Source: Candidatus Methylaffinis lahnbergensis (GTDB lineage Bacteria; Pseudomonadota; Alphaproteobacteria; Rhizobiales; Beijerinckiaceae). Taken from it: a stretch of 64,000 bases of DNA. Of this stretch, positions 33,513-43,713 are shown piece by piece (the stretch's first letter is position 1; each line of letters begins with the position of its first letter). The notes under the pieces are model-generated. The model ran no database searches. It was given only the letters and a program-made list of their open reading frames with translations, and was not told where the DNA came from. The position numbers and the translations under genes were made by a program. The stretch lies in assembly GCA_002890675.1 (NCBI GenBank), contig PEFW01000010.1, positions 1-64,000 of the forward strand, written 5' to 3'.

Positions 33513-33676
33513 TCCGGCTGGTGCACCAATGTCCTTCGCGAGGTTTGCAAATTAATAAATGACTGTAGCTTGGTCACTCCCGGCTGGCCAATGCGGCGGC
33601 TCGATCTTGACTCTTTTTTTCGCGCGCTCGCATATAAGGGACGCAATCTTCGCCATATCGAACGATCGGCAGGGCT

Positions 33677-34873
33677 GTGCAACTCGTTCCGGTACTAAGT
33701 AAAGCGGCGGGTCTTCGCGAGGTCGATGCGCCGCAGAGCCTCGTTGCGCATTTTGGCGCCGATACTCCGCTCAAGATGGATGCCGGGGTCTCGCTCGGGC
33801 CCCTGACGATCGCGTATCAAACCTATGGCGAGCTCAACGCCGGCAAGTCGAACGCCATTTTAGTCTGCCATGCCCTGACCGGCGACCAGCATGTCGCCAA
33901 TCAACATCCAATCACCGGCAAACCCGGCTGGTGGCACAACATGGTCGGCCCAAACCGGCCAATCGACACCAACCGCTATTTTGTCATTGCGCCAAATGTT
34001 GTCGGCGGCTGCATGGGCACCACCGGGCCCGCCTCGCTCAATCCGGCGACCGGCCGGCCCTATGGCCTCGATCTTCCAATCGTCACGATCAAGGACATGG
34101 TTTTCGCGCAAGCCATGCTGATCGACCGTCTCGGCATCGATATGTTGTTCTGCGTCGCCGGCGGTTCAATGGGCGGCATGCAAGTGTTGCAATGGGTGGC
34201 GAGTTTCCCAGATCGTGTCTTCGCCGCGATGCCGATCGCGACCGCCGCGCGACATTCCTCGCAAAATATTGCTTTTCACGAGGTTGGGCGCCAGGCGGTG
34301 ATGGCCGACCCGGATTGGCGCCAAGGCCGCTATCTCGAAGAAGGCGTCATCCCGACCAAAGGGCTCGCCGTCGCCAGAATGGCGGCCCACATCACCTATT
34401 TGTCGGACGGAGTCCTGCAGAGCAAGTTTGGTCGCAAGCTGCAGGATCGCAGCGCGCCAACCTTCTCTTTCGATGCCGATTTCCAAATCGAGAATTATCT
34501 GCGCCAACAAGGCACAAGCTTTGTCGACCGCTTCGATGCCAATTCGTACCTCTATGTGACGAGAGCTTGCGATTATTTCGATCTCGCCGCCGATTACGGG
34601 GGCTCTCTGGCGTTTGCCTTCAAGGGCGCCAAAACCCGGTTCTGCGTCGTATCCTTCAATTCGGACTGGCTCTATCCGACGCAGGCTTCCCGCGCGATCG
34701 TGCATGCCTTGAACGCGGGCGGCGCCTCGGTATCCTTTGTCGATATCGAGACGGATCGCGGCCACGATGCGTTCTTGTTGGACACCCCTGAGTTCATTGC
34801 GACCTCGCGCGGTTTTTTGAATGCCGCAGCGCAGGCGCGTGGCATAGCGCCAGCCAACAACGGGGCGATTTGA
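33677..34873 (+). CDS. metX: Homoserine O-acetyltransferase
   Basis: [70 protein letters not shown]. Confidence 0.96.
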   Translation: MQLVPVLSKAAGLREVDAPQSLVAHFGADTPLKMDAGVSLGPLTIAYQTYGELNAGKSNAILVCHALTGDQHVANQHPITGKPGWWHNMVGPNRPIDTNRYFVIAPNVVGGCMGTTGPASLNPATGRPYGLDLPIVTIKDMVFAQAMLIDRLGIDMLFCVAGGSMGGMQVLQWVASFPDRVFAAMPIATAARHSSQNIAFHEVGRQAVMADPDWRQGRYLEEGVIPTKGLAVARMAAHITYLSDGVLQSKFGRKLQDRSAPTFSFDADFQIENYLRQQGTSFVDRFDANSYLYVTRACDYFDLAADYGGSLAFAFKGAKTRFCVVSFNSDWLYPTQASRAIVHALNAGGASVSFVDIETDRGHDAFLLDTPEFIATSRGFLNAAAQARGIAPANNGAI

Positions 34874-34876
34874 ATC

Positions 34877-35527
34877 GTGGCCGCCAAGACGGAAGTGATC
34901 AAAGCCAAGCGAGCCCGCGCGATCCCGGCGCGCGTCGATCTGCTTCTTGTTGCGGATATGGTCGAGGCGAAGTCCCGCGTTCTCGACGTCGGCTGCGGCG
35001 ATGGCACGCTGTTGCGGCTGCTAGCCGAGGAAAAAGGGGTGGACGCGCGGGGGATAGAACTTTCCCAGCGCGGCGTCAACGACTGCGTCGCCAAGGGGCT
35101 GTCGGTCATTCAGGGCGATGCCGACACCGACCTCGCCGATTATCCCGACAATGCCTTCGATTATGTGATTCTATCGCAGACGCTGCAGGCGACACGCCAG
35201 CCGCGCACGGTGCTTGAACATATGTTGCGGATTGGCCGCCATGCGATCGTGTCGTTTCCGAATTTTGGCCATTGGCGGATCCGGCTCCAGGTCGCGTTCG
35301 GCGGACGCATGCCAATGACGCCCAACCTTTCCTGCTCCTGGTACGACACGCCAAACATCCATTTTTGCACGATCCAGGATTTTGTCGCGCTCGTGCGGGT
35401 GATCGACGCAAGGATCGAGCGCGGCGTGGCGCTCGATCGCTTTGGCGCGCCTTTGGCCTACAGCGAGCCCTGGATCTGGAACTTGTTCGGCGAACAAGGC
35501 GTGTTCCGCCTGACCCGCAAGCGGTAG
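34877..35527 (+). CDS. metW: Methionine biosynthesis protein MetW
   Basis: VDLLLVADMVEAKSRVLDVGCGDGTLLRLLAEEKGVDARGIELSQRGVNDCVAKGLSVIQGDADTDL; directly after metX. Confidence 0.94.
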   Translation: MAAKTEVIKAKRARAIPARVDLLLVADMVEAKSRVLDVGCGDGTLLRLLAEEKGVDARGIELSQRGVNDCVAKGLSVIQGDADTDLADYPDNAFDYVILSQTLQATRQPRTVLEHMLRIGRHAIVSFPNFGHWRIRLQVAFGGRMPMTPNLSCSWYDTPNIHFCTIQDFVALVRVIDARIERGVALDRFGAPLAYSEPWIWNLFGEQGVFRLTRKR

Positions 35528-35680
35528 GGAGGACGGAAACTGAATTCGACTTTGATCCAATGCCAAGCGATGATCGCTCGAATCAGGCTCACGACGTGGC
35601 GGGCGTCGGTCGCTTCGACGATCGGTGTTTCGCCGCATTTGCCCCAAGTGCGCCCCGCCTGATGATCGGAACGAGTGGGT

Positions 35681-35743
35681 TGTCAAATGGCTTGGAATTG
35701 CGAGCCCGCTTTCGCGCCCAATTCCGGCCCCTCCTGAACGAAT
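35681..35743 (-). repeat. Copy of a dispersed approximately 60 bp repeat (other copy 10998..11055, + strand)
   Basis: Shared TTCGTTCAGGAGGGGCCGGAATTGGGCGCGAAAGC followed by ATTCCAAGC(G/C)ATTTGACA. Confidence 0.85.
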
Positions 35744-35997
35744 CGCCTAATCCATGCGGCATCGACACGGCGATACTGGGTTCCCGGACAAACTGGCGCG
35801 GCGGCGGGCCACGGCTCGCCAGCAATCCCACCCCCTATGCTTATCCTCACCCGTGAAATGTCGGCGCGCCGGCCTCATCCAACACCTTTCCAGCGCCGCA
35901 AGAACTCACCAAAGGTGTCCCCCCATTTCGAGGGAGGATCGCTATGGCCGTTCCCCCGGATCTCCTCTTCCCCTCGTGCCGTACGCCGCCTCCATGG

Positions 35998-38295
35998 TCA
36001 TTCAACGTAGCCATAACGGCCATAATATTTTCGATAATTGTATGAGCTTGCATAGCCTTCGTAACGTGCCATCTTCCTCATATCCGCACTATTTAAGATT
36101 ACACCGAGGATGCGATCATGGATCTCTGGTGTTTCCGCTAGCAGACGCTCCGCAATATCCCTGTTTGTCTGTCCCCATTGCACGACATAAACGTAAGAAT
36201 CGATGAAATTCGAAGTAGCTCTTGCGTCAATCACGGGCAGCAGCGGCGACAAATCGACAATCACATAGTCAAATGTCTCGCACAGACGGTCGATTAAGTT
36301 CTTCATCGCATTGGAGCCTAAAATCTCGTCAGTATGCAAGAGTTTGGATGCGGAGGCAGCCGGAGCCGGCAGAAAAGTCAACCCGCTCGAGGGTTCGGTC
36401 CAGACGGCATCGGCCAGATCGATTTTGCCGGCGATGACCTGAATAAGTCCGCCCGCGGCATCTGGCGCAAAATGTTGCGTAAGCGACGGCTTGCGGAGGT
36501 CACAATCGATCAATATGACACGGCGACCCGCTTGCGCAAGGAGATGCGCGAAATTCGATGCTATGGTCGACTTGCCTTCGTTTGGCAATGTCGATGTCAA
36601 GCCGATTACCCTATTCGATTTCAGCACGCCATTGAGGTCCATCACTAATTTCAGGGAACGCAGCCCTTCCGTAAACTCCGAGAAGGGGAAATCGGCGACA
36701 TAATTCATAAGCTCATGCTTATGAACAATTATTCGCTCCGCCTTTGAAGCAGCGTCTTCGGCAATTGCAGCAGAATTAACGGGATTGGTAGATTTCAGGG
36801 CGGGTAGCGTTGCGATGCAATTGACCCCCAGCGATTCCTCGATTTGCGCTCTCGTGCGGAAAACGCGATCTGAAAGTTCGCGGTAGCAAGCAAAGGAAAC
36901 GCAAAGCATCAATCCGCCGACCGTCGATATGCCCAAAACTACTAATGTAATAGGCTCGCTCTTATGCATAGGAGGGATTGCCGCGCTAATAAGTCTTGCC
37001 TCGGTTATTGGAAAAGATTGTTGCTGGACGGACTCCATATAACGTTGGAGGAAACTATCGGAAATCGTTCGATAGCTTTTTGCATTGCTTTCCAAGTCAC
37101 GCAGCTGAACCTGAGCATTATGCGTGATTTGCGAATCTGTCACCTCGGTTGCAAGGCTGCTTTCGAGACTCCGTTCGCGAGCAAGCGCGATCTCGTAATC
37201 GCTCTTGTAGCTCTCCGCTATCTTTTTCATTTCATCGTTGATATTATGCTGAAGTTCTAGCATCTGCGTCCGGAGATTGACGGTAGCCAAGTGGTTGGCG
37301 CCATAGCGCTCCGCAAAAACGCGTTCGCGCGCGGCATATTCTAGGTATTGATTGCGTAGCTTGATAATGACTTCATTCTTGAGCACGTCCGCCACCGACG
37401 CGTCCGGAACGTCCTGCTTCATGACGTCCTGCATTCGGTCGAGCCGAGCCTTGGCCTCAGCTGTCGCGGCACGCGCCAAGATCAGCTGGCTATTCAACTC
37501 GGACAATTGCTGCTCGTTCATGAGCCGTGCATTGCCGCCGTTGGCGGCTTCGACGGTGACGATATTGTTCGCGCGTTTGAAATCCACGACGGCCTGGTCG
37601 GCAGCGGAGCTTTGCATCCGCAACTCTTTTATCCGATCCTCCAACCAAGCGCTGGCGCGCCTCGTGGCTTGATATTTGGCATCGAGTTGCTCCGTAACAT
37701 ATGCATCGGCGATTGCATTGACGATCCGCGCGGATTTTACAGGATCCAAGGAACGAAACCCAATCTCGATCACATTAGCTGGCGGAACGCGGTACACGGT
37801 GCGCCGGCGTTCGAAAGCGGTGAGCGCCCGGTCCGTCAGCCGTGCCTCGGAATCTATTCCGCCGGATCCCCAAAGGCCAGGCACGAGCTTGAGGAAGAAA
37901 CCTAACAGCCCGCCATTACCACCGGCGAATTCGGGATCCTCGGTAAGGCGTAGTTCCTTAATGACTGATAAGCTAATCGCGCGTGATAGTAGAACTTCAA
38001 CTTCGGTCTGTACCGCCCCTGTATCAATCGCATTAGCCCCCAGGTCTGGTTTCTCTTGCAACAATTGCAATCTATGGCTATCGATGACCATTGTGCCGCT
38101 GGCCGTATAACTCGGCGGCGTAATGAATAGATAGAGCAACCCCAGCGCCGTCGTGCATGCCATTAGGACAAGGAATACGCGAAACTGACGTTTAAGGATC
38201 AATTTGAAAGAACTGAACATTTTGACGATTTGTGAGGGCGTCAGCCGCTCAACATCGTCCGACGCGAGCGGCGACGCTTTATTGACTTGCAACAT
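35998..38295 (-). CDS. Exopolysaccharide Wzz-type/BY-kinase (polysaccharide biosynthesis tyrosine autokinase)
   Basis: N- and C-terminal TM of Wzz type; TSTLPNEGKSTIASNFAHLLAQAGRRVILIDCDLRKPSLTQHF; Tyr-rich C-terminus YEGYASSYNYRKYYGRYGYVE. Confidence 0.94.
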   Translation of the reverse strand: MLQVNKASPLASDDVERLTPSQIVKMFSSFKLILKRQFRVFLVLMACTTALGLLYLFITPPSYTASGTMVIDSHRLQLLQEKPDLGANAIDTGAVQTEVEVLLSRAISLSVIKELRLTEDPEFAGGNGGLLGFFLKLVPGLWGSGGIDSEARLTDRALTAFERRRTVYRVPPANVIEIGFRSLDPVKSARIVNAIADAYVTEQLDAKYQATRRASAWLEDRIKELRMQSSAADQAVVDFKRANNIVTVEAANGGNARLMNEQQLSELNSQLILARAATAEAKARLDRMQDVMKQDVPDASVADVLKNEVIIKLRNQYLEYAARERVFAERYGANHLATVNLRTQMLELQHNINDEMKKIAESYKSDYEIALARERSLESSLATEVTDSQITHNAQVQLRDLESNAKSYRTISDSFLQRYMESVQQQSFPITEARLISAAIPPMHKSEPITLVVLGISTVGGLMLCVSFACYRELSDRVFRTRAQIEESLGVNCIATLPALKSTNPVNSAAIAEDAASKAERIIVHKHELMNYVADFPFSEFTEGLRSLKLVMDLNGVLKSNRVIGLTSTLPNEGKSTIASNFAHLLAQAGRRVILIDCDLRKPSLTQHFAPDAAGGLIQVIAGKIDLADAVWTEPSSGLTFLPAPAASASKLLHTDEILGSNAMKNLIDRLCETFDYVIVDLSPLLPVIDARATSNFIDSYVYVVQWGQTNRDIAERLLAETPEIHDRILGVILNSADMRKMARYEGYASSYNYRKYYGRYGYVE

Positions 38296-38644
38296 GGATT
38301 TTTACAACCCCTGGTAGAATTACAAATAACGCTGGAAAACCTGGTTTCTGCGCAAACTCCGAAGCACCTTCGACCGCGAAATCGAGAGTTATGGTGCCTT
38401 TTCCCCATAGCGATTGTCCTCACTAGATTTTCACATAAAGGGGAAGTAGTCAAGCTGGGCAATTGCCGCAACAGCCGCGATGGGTGTCCCAGCGACTCGA
38501 AAAAGCCCCATCTTTTGAAGGAGATAGACGTCGTTCGCCGATGTGGGCCAGGCACCTGGAGGGTGCGACGGGGGCGGTGGCGACAGTTCCGCCGTTCAAG
38601 CGAGCGACGGGCGTTGGCGACGGAGGCGTTTGCATCGGCGTGCC

Positions 38645-39391
38645 TCAAAGCGGGCGCGGCAGGCGCCGCGGCGCTTCGCAAAAGGTGATGACCGCGACAT
38701 CGCGGCGCGCGGCCTGATTGGGCTCCAACGCCCGAATCGCCGTCACCCCGTGAAAGACCCGATTGTCCCGCAGGAAGACGGCATCCAGAGTATCGGTGAG
38801 CGTGAAGTCGCCCAAGTGGCGGTGGTCCATGCCGTAGATCGACGTAACCCCGCTTTCGACGTTCGTCCGGTTGACAAGAACGACGAGCACCCAGTCGACG
38901 CCGTCGCGATGAAGGCCCTCGGGCGTCGGCTCGCCGATTTGTCCGGCGCGGGCTTCGATCCGGAACTGGTGCAGCTCCACGTGCCAAGCCAGCGGCCTGT
39001 CCGGCGCCGGCGTTAATGCGTCAAACACCTTCCGGCCGGCAGCGAGAAGACCCAGGGTGACCGGATGGCCGGCGACGGCCTCGGTCACCGGTTCGAACCA
39101 ACGTTCGATTCCCCCGTTGAGTAGGTTGTAGTCCCGGCTCTGATAATGCGGCTGGTGCGCCTTGCGGACAACGCCTTCGGCGGAAATGGCGAAGGCCGCG
39201 AAGCGTCGGCGGCGATAGCGGCCACCGTCGGCCATGTAGATGTCGACGCCGAGGTCCTCCCAGCTTGCGGCGAAGGATGGCCATTCGGCCAGCGCCGCAG
39301 GCGTCAGGAGCGCGCGGAATTGCGCGGCGGGCGCGAACCCGAACCCCGCCGATCGAATTGCCTCGGCGATGACCAAAATATCCCCGCTCAT
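38645..39391 (-). CDS. 2OG-Fe dioxygenase family protein (PF10014/IDO-like)
   Basis: RRFAAFAIS...HQPHYQSRDYNLLNGGIERWFEPV; GLHRDGVDWVLVVLVNRTNVESGVTSIY; VFHGVTAIRAL. Confidence 0.88.
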   Translation of the reverse strand: MSGDILVIAEAIRSAGFGFAPAAQFRALLTPAALAEWPSFAASWEDLGVDIYMADGGRYRRRRFAAFAISAEGVVRKAHQPHYQSRDYNLLNGGIERWFEPVTEAVAGHPVTLGLLAAGRKVFDALTPAPDRPLAWHVELHQFRIEARAGQIGEPTPEGLHRDGVDWVLVVLVNRTNVESGVTSIYGMDHRHLGDFTLTDTLDAVFLRDNRVFHGVTAIRALEPNQAARRDVAVITFCEAPRRLPRPL

Positions 39392-39456
39392 CGAGCCTCA
39401 CGAGCCATCAAGAACTTGCCATATGAGGCCGGCCGGAAAGCGGGATAGGATGCCGG

Positions 39457-40533
39457 TCATGCTTCGCGCATGGCGGCCCAAAACCGGCGCTGGTCCGAGC
39501 GGCGCAGAACGTCAAGCGGTATCGTGCGATCGATCTTCTCCGCGTCGAGCAGGCGCACGAGATCGTCGGCCCCAGTAATGGCGGTGCCATCGACGGCGAG
39601 CAAAATATCGCCGGAGAGCAGGCCGGCGTGATCGGCGGGGCTTCCCGTCTCGACCGCGCTCACCACCGCGCCCATCCTCTGCGCGAGGCCAAGGCGCAGC
39701 GCGATCCTGCGCGGCAGGGGAACCGTGCTGGCGCCAATGCCGAGATAGGCGCGGCGGACCCTTCCGTGCGCCACGAGTTCTCCGAGCACGAAGCTTGCCG
39801 TGTTGGAAGCTACCGCGAAGCAAATGCCTTGCGCGCCGGAAATAATCGCTGTGTTGATGCCGATCACCTCGGCTTGCGACGAAACAAGCGGGCCGCCCGA
39901 ATTACCCGGATTGAGCGCCGCGTCGGTCTGAATCACATCTTCGATCAAACGGCCGTTTTTTGACCGCAAGGAGCGCCCGAGCGCGGATACCACTCCCGCC
40001 GTGACGCTGGCGTCGAAGCCGAAAGGATTGCCGATCGCAACAGCAATCTCCCCCGGCTTCAGTTTTTTCGAATTGCCAAGCTTTGCGGAGGGGAGCGTCG
40101 CGTCTTCATCGACCCGAACGAGGGCGAGATCGGTGTCGGGGTCGTCGCCGAGGACGCGGCCGGTGAAGCTGCGCCCATCGAGCATCATCACCTCGGCACG
40201 CTTCGCACCTTGCACGACATGACTGTTGGTTAGAATAAGGCCGTCCGGCGACACGATAACGCCGGAGCCCGACCCCACTCGCGCGCGGTCGCCATGGCGA
40301 ATATCGAGACGCACCACGCTTGGCCCGACCCGCTCGACGACTTTTGTCACGGCCTTGGAATAGGCGTCGAGAAGCGCGTTGTCCGATTGTGCGTCGTCTG
40401 GGAGCGCATTGTCCTTGAGCCGATCTACGTCGGATAAGGCAGCCGACACGACGCCGATGTCAGCTTCCGCTTCGTCGAGCACGAAAGAGAGGGAAGAATC
40501 GAGATTTCCACCAAAATTCTTGTCCATGCCCAA
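39457..40533 (-). CDS. HtrA/DegP-like trypsin-type serine protease with PDZ domain
   Basis: GSGSGVIVSPDGLILTNSHVV, DPDTDLALVRVD, LNPGNSGGPLVSSQAEVIGINTAI, C-terminal PDZ. Confidence 0.94.
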   Translation of the reverse strand: MGMDKNFGGNLDSSLSFVLDEAEADIGVVSAALSDVDRLKDNALPDDAQSDNALLDAYSKAVTKVVERVGPSVVRLDIRHGDRARVGSGSGVIVSPDGLILTNSHVVQGAKRAEVMMLDGRSFTGRVLGDDPDTDLALVRVDEDATLPSAKLGNSKKLKPGEIAVAIGNPFGFDASVTAGVVSALGRSLRSKNGRLIEDVIQTDAALNPGNSGGPLVSSQAEVIGINTAIISGAQGICFAVASNTASFVLGELVAHGRVRRAYLGIGASTVPLPRRIALRLGLAQRMGAVVSAVETGSPADHAGLLSGDILLAVDGTAITGADDLVRLLDAEKIDRTIPLDVLRRSDQRRFWAAMREA

Positions 40534-40749
40534 ACATATGGGCCGGATTGTTCGGTATTGAAGAGGCAGCCCGCCACTGATCGAACCATTGGGAGATAGC
40601 GTGATCTAAGGCGAGATCGAGGCTCATTACCCGCGGTGGACATCGCTCGTCTTCGGCCAAATCGACCCTGGGAGCACAGCACCTCCCACTCTCTCGCTTT
40701 CCACGGCACCGGTACCGCAGACTCTTGCCCGAATCGACCCGTCAAACGA

Positions 40750-41000
40750 CTGTACTGGGTTTCCGTGCGCCCCATTGAGCTTGACGTCATTTCGCGGACG
40801 TTGGTTGGTGCCGCAATGGCCGAGATCATTGCCGAAAACGGTCGGCTCGACATCGTCGTTCAAAACGCTGGCCACATTGTGCTCGGGCCCGCCGAGGTGT
40901 TCACGCCCGAAGAATAGGCCGAGCTCTACGATATCAGCGCCCTCGGCGCCAAGCGCGTGAAGCGCGCCGCGCGCATTGGCGGCCGCCGCGATTCGAGCTG
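40750..41000 (+). pseudogene. Short-chain dehydrogenase/reductase (SDR) remnant
   Basis: ELDVISRTLVGAAMAEIIAENGRLDIVVQNAGHIVLGPAEVFTPEE*AELYDISALGAKRVKRAARIGGRR; internal stop, no Rossmann N-terminus or catalytic YxxxK. Confidence 0.75.
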
Positions 41001-41288
41001 AAGCCGTAACGCGAATCACTATTGAATCGGGGCCAGCGCCAATATATACCCTTCACTGGGTTTCCGGCTTCAGGGCCTTGGCGGACGGGACCGCTCGCGC
41101 TTAAACTAAAGACGAGGCGCGGCCGCATCTTTGACACTAGCTTGATGCGGAAAGTGCCTTTTTGGGGAAACTTTGACTGGCTTGCCGGCGTCCTGACACC
41201 TTGCCGGAAAGACATGAAATGACAAGGCGCCGCCGCCGCGAAAGCGAGCGTCACAGGCGCCGCGCACCAGAGTGTCCGGAGGAAATTC

Positions 41289-43088
41289 ATGCGCAAGTTC
41301 CTGCTTATGTCCTGTGTTGGCGCCGCCGCGCTTCTCGCCAATGGCGCCGCCTTCGCCAACGATGACTTGATCCGGCTTTCGAAAGATCCAAAACAATGGG
41401 TGATGCCGACGGGCGACTACGCCAATCGCCGTTTCTCGAAACTTGATCAGATCACTTCCGACAATGTCAAACGTCTTGTTCCGGTGTGGACCTTCTCGAC
41501 GGGGATTTTGCGCGGTCACGAGGGGGGGCCCTTGGTGATCGGCAGCGTGATGTACATCAGCACGCCGTTCCCGAACATCGTCTACGCGCTCGACTTGAAT
41601 CATGACGGCAAGATCATCTGGAAATATGAACCCAAACAAGATCCCAATGTCATCCCCGTAATGTGTTGCGATACCGTCACGCGCGGCGTGGCCTATGGCG
41701 ACGGCAAGATTTTCCTGTATCAAGCCGACACGACGCTGGTCGCGCTCAAAGCGGAAACCGGGGTGCCTGTTTGGTCGGTGAAGAACGGCGATCCTTCCAA
41801 GGGCGAGACGGGCACTTCGGCGCCGCAAGTCGTCAAAGACAAGGTTCTCGTCGGCATTTCGGGGGGTGAATTCGGCGTTCGCGGCTCGCTTACAGCTTAT
41901 GATCTCAAGACGGGCAATCGCGTTTGGCGCGGTTATTCGATGGGACCCGATTCCGACACTCTGATCGATCCAGTGCATACAACCAGTCTCGGCAAGCCGG
42001 TCGGTCCAGATTCGGGAACCAACACCTGGAAAGGCGACCAGTGGAAGATCGGTGGTGGTACCACCTGGGGCTGGTATGCCTTCGACCCGGAATTGAACTT
42101 GGTTTATTACGGTTCTGGCAACCCCTCGACCTGGAATCCCAAGCAGCGGCCGGGCGACAATCGCTGGTCGATGACGGTTTGGGCGCGCGATGCGGATACC
42201 GGCGTCGCCAAATGGGTCTACCAGATGACGCCACATGACGAATGGGATTACGACGGCGTCAATGAGATGATCCTGACCAATCAGGAAATGCGCAAGGTTT
42301 TGGTGCATTTCGATCGTAACGGCTTCGGCTATACAATCGACCGCGAAACCGGCGAGCCGCTGGTCGCGGAGAAATACGATCCAGCGGTCAATTGGGCAAC
42401 CAAAGTCGACCTTGACAAAAACTCCAAGACCTATGGACGCCCGCTGGGCGTGAAGAAATATTCGACCGAGCAAAATGGCGAAGACGTGAACTCGCAGGGG
42501 ATCTGCCCGGCGGCGCTTGGTTCGAAGGACGAACAGCCGGCCGCCTATTCGCCTGACACGGGTCTCTTCTATGTTCCGACCAATCACGTCTGCATGGACT
42601 ATGAGCCCTTCCACGTGAGCTATACGGCCGGGCAGCCCTATGTCGGGGCGACCTTGTCCATGTACCCGCCTCCCGGCGAGCCCAACATGGGCAATTTCAT
42701 CGCCTGGGACGCCAAGACCGGGAAGATCGTCTGGCAGAAAAAAGAGCTATTCTCGGTCTGGTCGGGGGCGCTGGCGACCGCCGGGAATCTGGTCTTCTAC
42801 GGCACGCTTGAGGGCTATTTTAAAGCGGTGGACGCAAAGACCGGCGACGAGCTCTACAAGTTCAAGACGCCTTCTGGCATCATCGGCAACGTCTCGACCT
42901 ATGAGCACAATGGCAAGCAATATGTCGCGGTGCTTTCCGGTGTCGGCGGCTGGGCGGGCATCGGTCTCGCGGCCGGCTTGACAAAGCCGACCGAGGGCCT
43001 TGGCGCGGTCGGCGGCTATGCCGCGCTCTCCAACTACACTGCGCTCGGCGGTCAGTTGACGGTTTTTGCCCTGCCGCCTTCGTTCTAG
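41289..43088 (+). CDS. xoxF: Lanthanide-dependent PQQ methanol dehydrogenase XoxF
   Basis: Signal peptide; PQQ propeller; [35 protein letters not shown] carries the extra Asp two residues after the catalytic Asp that marks XoxF rather than MxaF. Confidence 0.95.
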   Translation: MRKFLLMSCVGAAALLANGAAFANDDLIRLSKDPKQWVMPTGDYANRRFSKLDQITSDNVKRLVPVWTFSTGILRGHEGGPLVIGSVMYISTPFPNIVYALDLNHDGKIIWKYEPKQDPNVIPVMCCDTVTRGVAYGDGKIFLYQADTTLVALKAETGVPVWSVKNGDPSKGETGTSAPQVVKDKVLVGISGGEFGVRGSLTAYDLKTGNRVWRGYSMGPDSDTLIDPVHTTSLGKPVGPDSGTNTWKGDQWKIGGGTTWGWYAFDPELNLVYYGSGNPSTWNPKQRPGDNRWSMTVWARDADTGVAKWVYQMTPHDEWDYDGVNEMILTNQEMRKVLVHFDRNGFGYTIDRETGEPLVAEKYDPAVNWATKVDLDKNSKTYGRPLGVKKYSTEQNGEDVNSQGICPAALGSKDEQPAAYSPDTGLFYVPTNHVCMDYEPFHVSYTAGQPYVGATLSMYPPPGEPNMGNFIAWDAKTGKIVWQKKELFSVWSGALATAGNLVFYGTLEGYFKAVDAKTGDELYKFKTPSGIIGNVSTYEHNGKQYVAVLSGVGGWAGIGLAAGLTKPTEGLGAVGGYAALSNYTALGGQLTVFALPPSF

Positions 43089-43119
43089 CTTTCGGAATGG
43101 CATAGCCAAACGCGAGACG

Positions 43120-43148
43120 CCCGGCGCTCAATCGGCGCCGGGTATTTT
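43120..43148 (+). terminator. GC-rich hairpin followed by TATTTT between xoxF and xoxG (attenuator/terminator-like)
   Basis: CCCGGCGC-TCAATCG-GCGCCGGG then TATTTT. Confidence 0.55.
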
Positions 43149-43185
43149 ACACGGTGCGCATTTTTTCTCGAACAAGGATCCTCTC

Positions 43186-43713
43186 GTGCAAATTAGCCCT
43201 TTGGTGCAAGCCTTTTCCCTCGCCTTACTTTTCGCGTTCGGAACCGCGGCGATGGCCGAGGCCCCGGGAGATCCCAAGGCGGTCAAGCAAGATGACAAAG
43301 GCAAATATCTCGATGCAAAGGGAGACCCCACCTTCAACATAAAGCCGGACGGCACGGTTGATTGGTATACCTATTCGGGAAACCGCCGCTACGGCGATTG
43401 CTATGTCTGTCACGGTCCCGGTGGCGAAGGATCGAGTTATGCACCGTCTCTGAAGGATTCTCTAAAAAGACTGAACTATGCGGAATTTTACGGCATTGTC
43501 GTCGGAGGCAAGCAGGATCTTGGCGCCGGCCAAAACAAGGTGATGCCGGCGTTCGGCGACAACAAAAACGTCATGTGCTACATCGATGATATCTATGTTT
43601 ATCTCCGCGCGGTATCGGTCGATGCATTAGGCCGCGAAAAGCCGGAAAAACACGAAGCGAAGCCCCCGTCGGCGGCCGAGGCGGAGAAGGCATGTATCGG
43701 CGAGGGCAACTAG
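43186..43713 (+). CDS. xoxG: c-type cytochrome XoxG
   Basis: Signal peptide; CYVCHGPGGEGSSYAPSLKDSLKRLNYAEFYGIVVGGKQDLGAGQNKVMPAFGDNKNVMCYIDDIYVYLRA; position between xoxF and xoxJ. GTG start proposed. Confidence 0.92.
   Translation: MQISPLVQAFSLALLFAFGTAAMAEAPGDPKAVKQDDKGKYLDAKGDPTFNIKPDGTVDWYTYSGNRRYGDCYVCHGPGGEGSSYAPSLKDSLKRLNYAEFYGIVVGGKQDLGAGQNKVMPAFGDNKNVMCYIDDIYVYLRAVSVDALGREKPEKHEAKPPSAAEAEKACIGEGN

Noticed and set aside
33513-33676. SAM-II riboswitch upstream of metX
   Set aside because: Looked for the SAM-II pattern expected in alphaproteobacterial metX/metA leaders; the conserved blocks (e.g. TGATTT, GCTAAA) are not present.
38241-38987. 248-aa minus-strand ORF upstream of and overlapping the 2OG-Fe dioxygenase gene
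   Set aside because: Arg-rich out-of-frame reading; the dioxygenase frame has conserved motifs.
41106-42614. 502-aa minus-strand ORF overlapping xoxF
   Set aside because: Antisense shadow of a well-supported xoxF; no recognisable domain.
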